Shown here piece after piece: positions 51,475 through 60,002 of a stretch of DNA of 64,000 nt. The notes beneath the pieces are model-generated. The model saw only the letters and a program-made list of their open reading frames with translations. It was not told the DNA's origin and ran no database searches. The DNA is taken from contig JAFAER010000160.1 in assembly GCA_023423895.1 (NCBI GenBank), positions 118,327 through 182,326 of the forward strand, read 5' to 3'. Source of the stretch: Pseudomonadota bacterium (GTDB lineage: Bacteria > Myxococcota_A > Polyangia > Polyangiales > Polyangiaceae). The number at the start of each line of letters is the position of its first letter. The first letter of the stretch is position 1. The translations under genes were made by a program, and so were the position numbers.

Positions 51475-53202
51475 TCATTCGCTCGGGAGCGGGAAGCGGC
51501 GCACGATGATGCCGGCGTTGTCGTCGGACTGGTCCTCCCAGCCGATCGCCACGAACGGCCCGCTTCCGCCGACGGCGGCGACGGGCGCAGCGCGGTCCCG
51601 GCCGTCCTCGCGGCTCGCCTGGAACTCCGTGGTCTGCCCGTTGACGTTGTTGAAGAGGAACCCATCCGAGCCGCCGAGGAAGCGCGCACGGATGTGACCC
51701 GTGCTCGCGTCGCGCCAGGCGACCACGTAGGAGCCGCCTGCCGCCGGCGTCGCCGCGATCGTGGGCTGGGTCTGCTCTCCCTCGACCACCACGTCGTTGA
51801 TGGGCTGCGCTTGATCGTCCGCGATCGGGATCGCACGTTCGTCGAACCGCTGGACGAAGATGTCGCCGTCCTTGCTCCAGACGACGGCAAAACGTCCGTC
51901 GGGGAGGGAAGCGATGCGCGCGCCGTCCGCTCCCGCGCCGCTCGTGTTCACGGCCTCCTCGCTGCCGGACGGCGTTCCGTCCGCACCGACCGTACGCCGC
52001 TTGATCCCGGCGCCGCTCTTCCAGACGACGACCCAGTCCTTGCCGCGGGACGCGATCTGCGGGCGGCTGTTGCCATTGCCCGTGCTGAGATCGTTCTGGT
52101 TGCCGAGCGTCGACGGCGGCGTGAGCGTGCGCGCGACGATCTTCCCGGCGCCCTGATCTTCCCAGGCGACGAGCATGCGCTCGGTGCTCGCGGCGATCGC
52201 GGGAGCCGCCTGGATGGCCGGCTCGCCCTGGTCGTCGCCGTTGATGAAGAGCGGCGCGCCCGCCGGCTGATCGGAAGAGAAGACGTCGTTGATGCTGCGC
52301 GCGTGGATGTCGAGGCCGCTCGCTCCAGGCGAGTTGTCGTCCTGGAAGACGACCCAGTACTTTCCGCCGAAGAACGCGGCCTGCGGCAGGGACTGCCGTC
52401 CCGGCGCCGGGTCCGGGGGGAACGCGCTGCCGTTCGGCAGCAGGATCGAGCCATTCGCGAGCGCAGGTGGCGTCGTCGCCGGCGTCAGGTCGTCACGCAT
52501 CACGCGAAGACCGACGTCGACGTTGCCGCCGGAGAGCGCGCGGTCCGTGTAGAGCGCAAGGAATCGACCGTTGTTGCCCGTACCTTGCGGCCAGAGGAAG
52601 AACGCGTCCGTCTTGTCGCCCGCCTTGCCGGTGGACGTCTTGTTCCCCGTGGCGCCTGCGGAGAGGAGGACCTCGTTCGACTGGCACGAGTCGTCGCACA
52701 GGTCCGTGCCGCCGGGCTCGCACTGCTCCGTCGGCTGGATCGTGCCGTCGCCGCACACGGCCGGCGCGAGGAAGCGGAACATCTTGATCGAAACGGGGAC
52801 CGCGTCCTGATCGACGGTCGCCGTCGTGCAGCCGACCGCGAGGACGTCGCTGCCGCTCGTCGCCTTCGCCTCGAACACGCGCGGGCTCGGGCTCTTCTCG
52901 ATCGAGATCGTCCCGCAGAATCTCACGTCCGGCGGGCAGCTGTCCTGACCGAGGTTGCTCTTCGCGATCTCGCGTGCGCCGTTGTCCGTGATGGTGCCGG
53001 TCGTCGCGTCACAGGTCACTTGTCCGTCGAGGACACGCAGCTCCAGCTGCCGCGCCCTGTCGAGGACGCCGCGCGGAGCCGTGAAGCTCGCGACGACGCC
53101 GGTGCGCACGGGCTCTTCGACGTTCCCGCAGCCCGCCTCCGCGGCGAGCGGGCCGAGGCAGAGGACCAGCGTGGCCAAAGATACGTGCGCGGCGCGCGGC
53201 AT
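51475..53202 (-). CDS. Exported beta-propeller-like protein with myxobacterial disulfide repeat
   Basis: The protein has 575 residues. The signal peptide ends near AEAGC, possibly lipid-modified at Cys25 although the -3 residue is not ideal. A Cys-containing N-terminal domain is followed by CGDGTIQPTEQCEPGG then CDDSC (150-173), the Cys-rich disulfide repeat common in myxobacterial surface proteins. The remaining ~390 residues have repeated strands with VVWKSG, VAWRDAS and VAWEDQG, looking like a six- or seven-bladed propeller. No enzymatic motif is visible. It is likely a cell-surface binding protein. The upstream neighbour on the same strand is the sigma-factor operon's last gene, 73 bases away. 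Confidence 0.75.
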   Translation of the reverse strand: MPRAAHVSLATLVLCLGPLAAEAGCGNVEEPVRTGVVASFTAPRGVLDRARQLELRVLDGQVTCDATTGTITDNGAREIAKSNLGQDSCPPDVRFCGTISIEKSPSPRVFEAKATSGSDVLAVGCTTATVDQDAVPVSIKMFRFLAPAVCGDGTIQPTEQCEPGGTDLCDDSCQSNEVLLSAGATGNKTSTGKAGDKTDAFFLWPQGTGNNGRFLALYTDRALSGGNVDVGLRVMRDDLTPATTPPALANGSILLPNGSAFPPDPAPGRQSLPQAAFFGGKYWVVFQDDNSPGASGLDIHARSINDVFSSDQPAGAPLFINGDDQGEPAIQAAPAIAASTERMLVAWEDQGAGKIVARTLTPPSTLGNQNDLSTGNGNSRPQIASRGKDWVVVWKSGAGIKRRTVGADGTPSGSEEAVNTSGAGADGARIASLPDGRFAVVWSKDGDIFVQRFDERAIPIADDQAQPINDVVVEGEQTQPTIAATPAAGGSYVVAWRDASTGHIRARFLGGSDGFLFNNVNGQTTEFQASREDGRDRAAPVAAVGGSGPFVAIGWEDQSDDNAGIIVRRFPLPSE

Positions 53203-53275
53203 CGCTCGGGCACTCTAATATGATGAGCTCATGACGCGCCACGCCTACGTGGCCTTTTCCATCGCCGGGTCGTGT

Positions 53276-53980
53276 TCACTTGCGCCACGGCAGGCGCAGC
53301 CACCCCTTCGACTCCTGCACCTGTCCTTGCGCGGCGGCGCGCGACGAAAGCGGCAGCTCCGCTTCCGTCAGGATCGCGATCCCGACGAGCTCCACGGCGC
53401 TCCCGAGCTCCGCCCGCGCCGCTTCGTTTCCGGAGAGGATGACGCGCCGGACCTTCGCCTTCACGAGCCTCCCCGCGATGCGTGCCGCCCATGCCGTCAG
53501 CGCGTCGGCGTCATCGGAAGGGAAGCCGCACGCGACGGCGAGGATGCCTTCGCCGAGGGGGACCGCGCAGGCAGGCCAGTCCCATGCGGCAAGGCTCGCG
53601 GTGCGCTCGGCGTCACGGACGGCGGCGACGTAGCCTTCGAAGAGCGACGAGCGTGCGGCGCCGACGCGCGCAGGGTCGAAGGGCGCCGCGCACGCGTCGA
53701 GCGCCCGGACGGCGCCGTCGATCGTGCCGGAGGCGAGGGAAGGGGACGCTCCGCCCTCGGCCATCAGACGCCCGAGCGTCGCGCACGCGTTGAACAGGTC
53801 GCGCGCGGGCGCGGCGGGATCGAAGTGCTCGAGCACGAGTGAGCGACACGCCTCCGTCGTCCCGATGACCTGGCGATCGACCGCGTGGAGCGCACGCATC
53901 GCGTCGTGTTCGGCCCATGCCGCGAGCGCGCGACGAATCGTGTCGTCTCGACGATGCTCGTCCGTGCGCGCTGCGGTCAT
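53276..53980 (-). CDS. Unknown soluble protein in the ECF sigma operon
   Basis: The protein has 234 residues and no recognised domain, signal peptide or membrane helix. It is alanine- and arginine-rich and mostly helical at the N-terminus; the C-terminal half has strands (RRVILSGNEAARAELGSAVELVGIAILTEAELPL), so a mixed alpha/beta fold is likely. The start ATG (53978-53980) follows the anti-sigma stop by 19 bases, so it is the third gene of the operon. It may modulate the sigma/anti-sigma pair, but this is inference from position only. Confidence 0.65.
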   Translation of the reverse strand: MTAARTDEHRRDDTIRRALAAWAEHDAMRALHAVDRQVIGTTEACRSLVLEHFDPAAPARDLFNACATLGRLMAEGGASPSLASGTIDGAVRALDACAAPFDPARVGAARSSLFEGYVAAVRDAERTASLAAWDWPACAVPLGEGILAVACGFPSDDADALTAWAARIAGRLVKAKVRRVILSGNEAARAELGSAVELVGIAILTEAELPLSSRAAAQGQVQESKGWLRLPWRK

Positions 53981-53999
53981 CTGCGTGACCCCAGGTTCG

Positions 54000-55316
54000 T
54001 CAGTAGCCAGTCGCGGGATCCGCGGCCTTTTTCTTCTCGCTCGCCTCGGCAGGGGCCCGGCTGGGCGCCGCCGGTCGGGCCGCCGGAGAAACGGCGCGAG
54101 GCGCGGCTGCAGCTCCCCCTGCTGCGCTCGAGCCGGACTTGCGCGCTGCGACTTGATTGAGGTCGCCGAGCGCCTGCTGGGCCTGCTGCTGGTGCGTCGT
54201 GCCCTGCGCGAGCTTCTCGAGCCGAGTGCGCGCGGCATCGAGCTGGCTCATCGCGATCTGGCATCGAGCCGCGCGGAGCGACGCTTCTTCGCCGACCCAC
54301 GTACCCGGCGCGCGCTGCGCGAGCTGGTCGAAGCGGCCGAGCGCGACCGCGCAGCCCTGACCCTCACGCGTGCTCTCGGCGGCCCACAGCGCTGCGTTGA
54401 GGTCACCGCTCTGCGCAGCGATGTCGTATTGCCTGGTCGCCTCGGCGAAGTTCCGCGCTCGGAACGCAGCCGCGCCGAGGCTGAACGGATCTTGCGCCTG
54501 CTGGTCGCCCGCCCCCGCGCGCTTGGCGACGGAAGGTTTTGCGGGCGCCTGGGCGTAGTCGTCGAACGCTCCTGGTGCTCCAGCGGGCACACCGGCGTTT
54601 GCGGCCGCTGGCGGCGCCATCGTCGCCATGGGCGGAGGAGGGGGATGGCCGCCCTTCGCGTCTTTGTCCATGTGACCGTCGAACGCGCTCGCGAGCGAGC
54701 TCGACTCCTCTGCCTTCGCTTTCTCGCGGGCAGCGCCGCCCGTGAGTCGATCCATCGGACCGTTGCCCTCGGCTTCAGCGAGCGCGACCGCCGAAGGGGC
54801 GGGCGCGGCTGCAGGTGGCCGGGTGAAGTTCGGCGGCGTCGGACCATGGGCGGCGGCGGCGGCCTTGTCGTCGAGCGACTCTGCCTGCGCGACGGGCGCG
54901 GCCGTCGGCGATGGCTCGCCGGCGACGGTCACGGACACCGCGGCGTCCTTGCTCGCGTAGTTCTTCGAGCGGATGAGGAACGCGCTCGTTCCGATCATGA
55001 GGAGGAACACGGCGGCCATCGCGGTCTGCGGGCGCATCGCCCAGCTTCCGGCGACCGACAGCGCGCGAGAGAGGCGGCTCCGGATCGGGACGACCTTCTG
55101 AGCTTCTTTCGCTGCTGCGAGGATGCGGTCCTCGAGTCCGGCCGGCGCCGGTACGAGCGGAAGCGCGACCATTTCGCGCGTGGTCGTCAGCCCGCTCAGG
55201 ATCGACGCGCAGCGCGCGCACCCCGCGACGTGCCGCTTCACGGCCGCGCTCGTGAGCTCATCGAGCTCTTCGTAGAGCTCGTCGAGCAGCAGGGGTTCGA
55301 ACTTCTCGCAATCCAT
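54000..55316 (-). CDS. Anti-sigma factor, zf-HC2 type, membrane-bound
   Basis: The protein has 438 residues. The N-terminal zinc-binding anti-sigma motif HVAGCARC (His29, Cys33, Cys36) lies in a ZAS-type helical domain, which binds and silences the ECF sigma factor. A membrane helix at about 98-115 precedes a 200-residue Ala/Pro-rich exported spacer and a helical, TPR-like C-terminal region (FAEATRQYDIAAQSGDLNAALWAAES), then a Lys/Ala-rich tail. The exported part is large for an anti-sigma factor and could sense envelope state. It is 53 bases downstream of the sigma gene. Confidence 0.88.
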   Translation of the reverse strand: MDCEKFEPLLLDELYEELDELTSAAVKRHVAGCARCASILSGLTTTREMVALPLVPAPAGLEDRILAAAKEAQKVVPIRSRLSRALSVAGSWAMRPQTAMAAVFLLMIGTSAFLIRSKNYASKDAAVSVTVAGEPSPTAAPVAQAESLDDKAAAAAHGPTPPNFTRPPAAAPAPSAVALAEAEGNGPMDRLTGGAAREKAKAEESSSLASAFDGHMDKDAKGGHPPPPPMATMAPPAAANAGVPAGAPGAFDDYAQAPAKPSVAKRAGAGDQQAQDPFSLGAAAFRARNFAEATRQYDIAAQSGDLNAALWAAESTREGQGCAVALGRFDQLAQRAPGTWVGEEASLRAARCQIAMSQLDAARTRLEKLAQGTTHQQQAQQALGDLNQVAARKSGSSAAGGAAAAPRAVSPAARPAAPSRAPAEASEKKKAADPATGY

Positions 55317-55369
55317 CAGATGACTCGGGCTGTCGGGTGAAACCGTTGATTTCGGACTAAAGGCAGAGC

Positions 55370-55990
55370 TCAGCGCAGGGCGCGGGCATATTCCTCGTAT
55401 TCGCTCAGATGCTCCTGGAGACGCTCCAGTGCATAGCGCATGCGGCTTTTCACGGTGTTCTCGGGGACACCTGTGATCTCGGCGATCTCCTTGAACGGCA
55501 GGTTGGCCATCTCGCGCATCAGGAACACTTCGCGCTGCTCGTCTGGAAGCGTGTCCACGGCGCGCGCGATCCTCTCCTTGAGCTCGGTGCCGGTGGCCTC
55601 CCGTTCGACGCTCGCGCGAGGGTCGGCCGTCTGCTCACCCAACGTCGGCCCGTCTCCTTCCTCTCCGCGCGACTCGTCCAGCGAGGGGTGCTTGCGGAGC
55701 GCACGCTTGCGGAGGTGATCGATGCAGAGGTTCCGCGTGATCGTGTAGACCCAGGTGGTGAACCGCGCTTCGTGCTTGAAGTCGGCGGCATTCTGCACGA
55801 TCCGCACGAAGCTCTCCTGGACCACGTCCTCCGCTACTTGCGGGATGCGTACCTGACGCAACGCGAAGTTGAAGAGCGCCGTCTGGTGGCGTCGCACCAA
55901 TTGAGCGAACGCCGCGCGATCGCCTTGCTGATACCGAAGCATCAGCGTCTCGTCGGGCGGATCCAGCGATCGCTTGGGGACGCCGCTCAT
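55370..55990 (-). CDS. ECF RNA polymerase sigma factor
   Basis: The protein has 206 residues. Region 2 is clear (AEDVVQESFVRIVQNAADFKHEARFTTWVYTITRNLCIDHLRKR), as is region 4 (LPDEQREVFLMREMANLPFKEIAEITGVPENTVKSRMRYALERLQ) with its HTH. A 35-residue acidic linker (ESRGEEGDGPTLGEQ) joins them. This is a group IV (RpoE-like) sigma factor, controlled by the anti-sigma factor encoded next. It probably transcribes its own operon. It is divergent from the TPR operon across 639 bases. Confidence 0.95.
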   Translation of the reverse strand: MSGVPKRSLDPPDETLMLRYQQGDRAAFAQLVRRHQTALFNFALRQVRIPQVAEDVVQESFVRIVQNAADFKHEARFTTWVYTITRNLCIDHLRKRALRKHPSLDESRGEEGDGPTLGEQTADPRASVEREATGTELKERIARAVDTLPDEQREVFLMREMANLPFKEIAEITGVPENTVKSRMRYALERLQEHLSEYEEYARALR

Positions 55991-56629
55991 CGCGAGACTG
56001 CTCCTGGCCTATCCTGCGGGGAGGTTGGTGTTCGGGACGCTCGTGACCTTCGTGAGGGCGAGCCAAGCGTACATCGAACGGCCCATGGACCGCGACCTCC
56101 GCCTGCACGGAAACCGCTCCACACCCGCGGATCAGGACCGGGTGCGTGATGAAGTCCTGGGCTGCCAAGAATGCCTTCCGCATTTTCTTGGACGGTTCGA
56201 CGGCTGTCCGGCCACAAAGATCTCGGATTCGTGGCAACGGCTTGCGGCTCAGCCTCCTTCTCGTCGCGGGACGCAGGAGAAGCCGAGCTTCTGAATGACG
56301 CAAAGCGTCGCAGATGGTGGTGCCGCCCGCCCATCGGTCGTGAGGGTGATAGGCCGCTTCGCGGTGCGGCTCAAGCGCGAGGACCGTCGAGGTCTGTCAG
56401 AAGCTCCGCCGACCCGAGAAAACTGGTCAGTCCCACGGCCGTTGCAACGCCCCGCGTGGCGCGCCTACACTCGTGCTCGCCTCGTGGTGCTTCGACGCAG
56501 TGCGCGACAGCGTTCCGCTTCGAGCACGATGGGGCGACCAGGAAGCTTTGAGCGGATCGTCCTAAGGTGCACGTCGATACCGGTTCATTCATCGGATCGC
56601 GCGCAGCCGTCTTGAAAGGGAACCGAGTC
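55991..56629. promoter_or_regulatory. 639-bp divergent region between sigma and TPR operons
   Basis: I see no convincing gene; short open frames exist but lack family features. It holds a perfect palindrome CGTTGCAACG (56440-56449) and a hairpin GACGC-AAA-GCGTC (56296-56308). It is presumably a shared promoter region. No consensus -35/-10 pair was found. Confidence 0.5.
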
Positions 56630-57532
56630 ATGCGACGTCACGCGCTATCCCTTGCCATCGCTGTCACCGCTCTGAGTGGTGGGGCCATCTCGATCGCGTC
56701 GGCGCAGCAGCCGACGCCGGCAGCGACTTCGACCGCCACCCCCGCGGGCAGTGCGGGAGGGGCGGCGCCGACGGCCGCTTCGGCGGCAGCAGGTGGCAAC
56801 GGCGCGGCGTCCGCGCCCGTCGCAGCCGGCACGACGAGTGCCGCGACGACGGCCGCTCCTTCCGGCTCGGGACCGGCCGTGCCGATCCCGGACAAGCCCT
56901 CGGTCGACGGCGCGACGTACGCCGTTCGTCTCCGCGACCTCGAGGCCCGGGTCGACGAGCTGAAAGACCAGATCCGCCGGAGCCACACGCGCCTGGCGCT
57001 CCTCTCCGACACGATCCTCTCGGGCGGGGCTGCTGGCTCGCGCGCGGAGGTCGTCTTCAAGAACGAGATGTCGAGCGCGTTCCGTCTGACGCGCGCGCTC
57101 TTCGTCGTCGACGGCGCGGTCCAGTACAACCGCCAGGACGACACCGGCGCGCTCGCGGATCAGAAGGAGATCCCGATCTTCAACGGGTCCATGCCGCCGG
57201 GTGACCACACGGTCCAGGTGATCCTGAACTTCCAGGGCAACGGGTACGGCGTCTTCACCTACCTCCGCGGCTACAAGTTCGAGGTGAAGAGCGCCCACTC
57301 CTTCACGGCGGTCGAGGGCAAGACGCTCGCGCTCGTCGCGACCGCGCTCGAGAAGGGCGGCGTGACGACTCCGCTCGAGCAGCGTCCGACGATCGAGTGG
57401 GGCGAGAAGATCGCGTCGCTCGCTCCGGGCGGAGCCGGATCGCCTTCTGCTCCTGCTCCGGGCGTGAAGACCGAGGGCGGGACGACGTCGAACGGCGCCT
57501 CCGGCTCGATTCAAATCGGGGGGGGGAAGTAA
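56630..57532 (+). CDS. Exported coiled-coil/beta protein, first gene of TPR operon
   Basis: The protein has 300 residues. It has a signal peptide (cleavage near ASA-QQ), an Ala/Thr/Ser-rich flexible stretch (about 30-85), a short coiled coil (YAVRLRDLEARVDELKDQIRRSHTRLALL, about 92-122), then a beta-rich domain of about 130 residues (VVFKNEMSSAFRLTRALFVVDG ... PGDHVQ-type strands) and a Gly/Ala-rich tail. Proteins of this layout are found before the TPR genes of gliding-motility-like clusters. It is probably periplasmic and may tether TPR proteins. The start ATG follows AAAGGG. The next gene begins two bases after its stop. Confidence 0.72.
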   Translation: MRRHALSLAIAVTALSGGAISIASAQQPTPAATSTATPAGSAGGAAPTAASAAAGGNGAASAPVAAGTTSAATTAAPSGSGPAVPIPDKPSVDGATYAVRLRDLEARVDELKDQIRRSHTRLALLSDTILSGGAAGSRAEVVFKNEMSSAFRLTRALFVVDGAVQYNRQDDTGALADQKEIPIFNGSMPPGDHTVQVILNFQGNGYGVFTYLRGYKFEVKSAHSFTAVEGKTLALVATALEKGGVTTPLEQRPTIEWGEKIASLAPGGAGSPSAPAPGVKTEGGTTSNGASGSIQIGGGK

Positions 57533-57534
57533 AC

Positions 57535-59958
57535 GTGTTGGGAAGGCTGCTTGTCTCCGAGCGAGCACGCCTTGCTCGGTGGGTCTTCGCTAGCGTCGTC
57601 CTCGCGTCGTCCGTCACGCCAGCGTCCGCGCTGGCAGCCGACGGGGACGCGGACGGCGCAAAGGCGCAGAACGAGGTCAACGCCGTTGCCAACGAGGCGA
57701 ACACGGTCGAGGCCGCGATCGAGAAGGCGAAGGGGCAGCGCTACACGGTCGAGCAGCGGCTCACCAACGGCGAGCTCCTCTACAGGACGAAGGACTACGC
57801 GCGCGCGACGGTCGTCTTCAGCGAGATCCTCGAGGAGTTCCCCGACACGCCGTCGTACGTCGACGCGCTCTGGCTGCGTGGCGAGACGTTCTACGCGCAG
57901 AAGGAATACCTGTCGGCCCGCCGCGACTACCGCCAGATCGTGGATCGCGGGAGCGAGCCGCGCTTCAGCCCGTACATGGGCCGTGCGCTCGCGCGTCTCG
58001 TCGACGTGTGCCTTCGCATCAACGACCTCGCCGGGCTCGACGAGGTCTTCGCGAAGCTGAATCAGGTGCCGCCGTCGCAGGTCGACGCGGGCCTGCAGTA
58101 CGCGAAGGGCAAGGCGTATTACTTCAAGCGCGACTATTCGAACGCGTCCGCGTCGCTCCAGGCCGTCGGCAACGGCAACACGTACACGCACCAGGCCCGG
58201 TACTTCCTTGGCATGGTCGCGATGAAGACCGCGGCCCCCACGACGGCGCCGCCGCCGCCGGCCGGCGCGCCGGCGGACCAGACGCTGCGCGTCCCGCGGA
58301 CGAACTACAAGCCTGCAATCGAAGCGTTCCGGTCGGTCACCGAGCTCGCGCCGGACACGCCGGAGCACCGGCAGGTGATCGATCTCTCGTGGATGGCGAT
58401 CGGTCGTCTCCACTACGAGATGGAGAACTACACGCAGGCCGCCGAAGCGTATTCGAGGGTCGGGCGGGACTCCGCCGAGTTCAGCACGATGCTCTACGAG
58501 CTCGCGTGGGTGTACGTCCGCCTCGGTGACGTGCAACGCGCCGAGCGCGCGCTCGAAGTCCTCCAAATCGCCGACCCGAGCTCGTCGCAGGCGGGCGACG
58601 CGACGCTCCTTCGCGCCGACCTGCTGCTCCGCGCGGGCGCCTTCGACAAGGCCCTGCAGCTCTACCTTGGCGTCCGCGAGGAATACGAGCCGATGCGCGT
58701 GAAGCTCGAGAGCTTCATCGATCAGACGCCCGATCCGGCCGTCTACTACGAGAAGCTCTCGCAGCAGCAGCTCGACGTCCTCGACCAGAACGATCAGCTC
58801 CCGCCGACGGCCGTGCGCTGGGCGCGCGAGGCCGAGGATGGCCCGATGGCGTTCGCCGTCATCGACGACATCAACCAGTGCAAGCAGCTCATCCGGCAGA
58901 GCTACCTGCTCATCGACAAGCTCAACATCATCCTCAACGCTGCCAACCGCGTTCGTGCGTTTCCGGAGCTCCAGGCCGGCGAAGAGAAGGCGCTCTCGCT
59001 CATCAACCGGCTGTCGAGGATGCGTCTGGCGATTGCGAAGGGCCTCGACGACGAGGAGCCGAACGATCTCTCGGGTGACATCGCCCAGGCGCGTTCGCAG
59101 CGCCGCGCAGTCCAGGCGCAGATGGGGCAGCTGCCCGTCGCGAGCGCGGAGTTCGCGGAGCGCGACTACCAGGGCATGCGTCAGTGGAACACGGTCTCGC
59201 AGGAGCTGACGCGGCGCGGCGTCGAGATCGACTACCTGAACGCGACGATCAACGGTCTCCGCCGGATGCTCAAAGAGGACGCGCAGCGTGGGCTCGCGCG
59301 CGATCCCGCATCGGTCAAACGCTTCAACGACGAGCTCGACGAGAACGAGCGCCTCCTGAAGCAAAAGCAGGAAGAGGTCGTCGAGCTACGCCGTCAGATC
59401 GACATCGGTCGCGCGCAGGTCGGCCTGGGCGACGCGCGCTATCAGAGCGACGCGCAGGCGCGCGTATCGTTCCGCGACGCGCTCGAGCGCGAGGTGCAGC
59501 TCGCCGCGCAGGGCCAGGCCGGCAACGACGCGCAGCGGTACGCCGCGAAGGTGCAGCGCGCCCTCGAGCAGTCGCGTGCCGTCGAAGACCGGCTCGTTCA
59601 GCAGTTCGCACAGCTCGAGCAGCAGGTCGTTGCGAGGCTCGGCGAAGTGCAGGCGAAGGTCGAAGCCGAGCGCCTCAAGATCAACGGCTACAACATGCAG
59701 CTCGGCGACCTCGATCGCGAAGCGCACACGCTGGTCGGTGAGGTCGCGAAGCGGAACTTCGGCGTCGTCCGCGACAAGATCCGCGGCATCGTCCTCCGGG
59801 CGGACGTCGGCATCACCGAACAGGCGTGGGAGGTCCGCGAAGAGGAGCTCGAACGCGTGCACAACCTCCAGACGGAGCGTGCGCGCGAGGAGCAGCTCCT
59901 CGACGAAGAGCTCCGCGAGGTCCTCGACGACGCCGGCGAAACGGGACCGAACAAGTGA
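57535..59958 (+). CDS. Large periplasmic TPR/coiled-coil protein
   Basis: The protein has 807 residues. The signal peptide ends near ALA-AD. TPR-type repeats occupy about 60-440 (YRTKDYARATVVFSEILEEFPDTPS, YFKRDYSNASASLQAVG, YTQAAEAYSRVG), and the second half is long coiled coil (about 540-790; NERLLKQKQEEVVELRRQI, LERVHNLQTERAREEQLL). It resembles the GltC/GltE-type periplasmic proteins of the myxobacterial motility/envelope machinery, but homology is a guess. The start is GTG at 57535 after a GGGGGGAAG site, two bases past the previous stop, so translation is coupled. Confidence 0.78.
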   Translation: MLGRLLVSERARLARWVFASVVLASSVTPASALAADGDADGAKAQNEVNAVANEANTVEAAIEKAKGQRYTVEQRLTNGELLYRTKDYARATVVFSEILEEFPDTPSYVDALWLRGETFYAQKEYLSARRDYRQIVDRGSEPRFSPYMGRALARLVDVCLRINDLAGLDEVFAKLNQVPPSQVDAGLQYAKGKAYYFKRDYSNASASLQAVGNGNTYTHQARYFLGMVAMKTAAPTTAPPPPAGAPADQTLRVPRTNYKPAIEAFRSVTELAPDTPEHRQVIDLSWMAIGRLHYEMENYTQAAEAYSRVGRDSAEFSTMLYELAWVYVRLGDVQRAERALEVLQIADPSSSQAGDATLLRADLLLRAGAFDKALQLYLGVREEYEPMRVKLESFIDQTPDPAVYYEKLSQQQLDVLDQNDQLPPTAVRWAREAEDGPMAFAVIDDINQCKQLIRQSYLLIDKLNIILNAANRVRAFPELQAGEEKALSLINRLSRMRLAIAKGLDDEEPNDLSGDIAQARSQRRAVQAQMGQLPVASAEFAERDYQGMRQWNTVSQELTRRGVEIDYLNATINGLRRMLKEDAQRGLARDPASVKRFNDELDENERLLKQKQEEVVELRRQIDIGRAQVGLGDARYQSDAQARVSFRDALEREVQLAAQGQAGNDAQRYAAKVQRALEQSRAVEDRLVQQFAQLEQQVVARLGEVQAKVEAERLKINGYNMQLGDLDREAHTLVGEVAKRNFGVVRDKIRGIVLRADVGITEQAWEVREEELERVHNLQTERAREEQLLDEELREVLDDAGETGPNK

Positions 59959-60002
59959 GCCGTTCCTCCAGCGACCCGCGGGACTGCAAGAGAGCAGACG
60001 TG

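Noticed and set aside
57511..59364. Open frame of 617 codons on the minus strand
   Set aside because: It is antisense to the TPR/coiled-coil gene; its composition (Arg, Val, Leu, Asp) is typical of a reverse reading of GC-rich genes.
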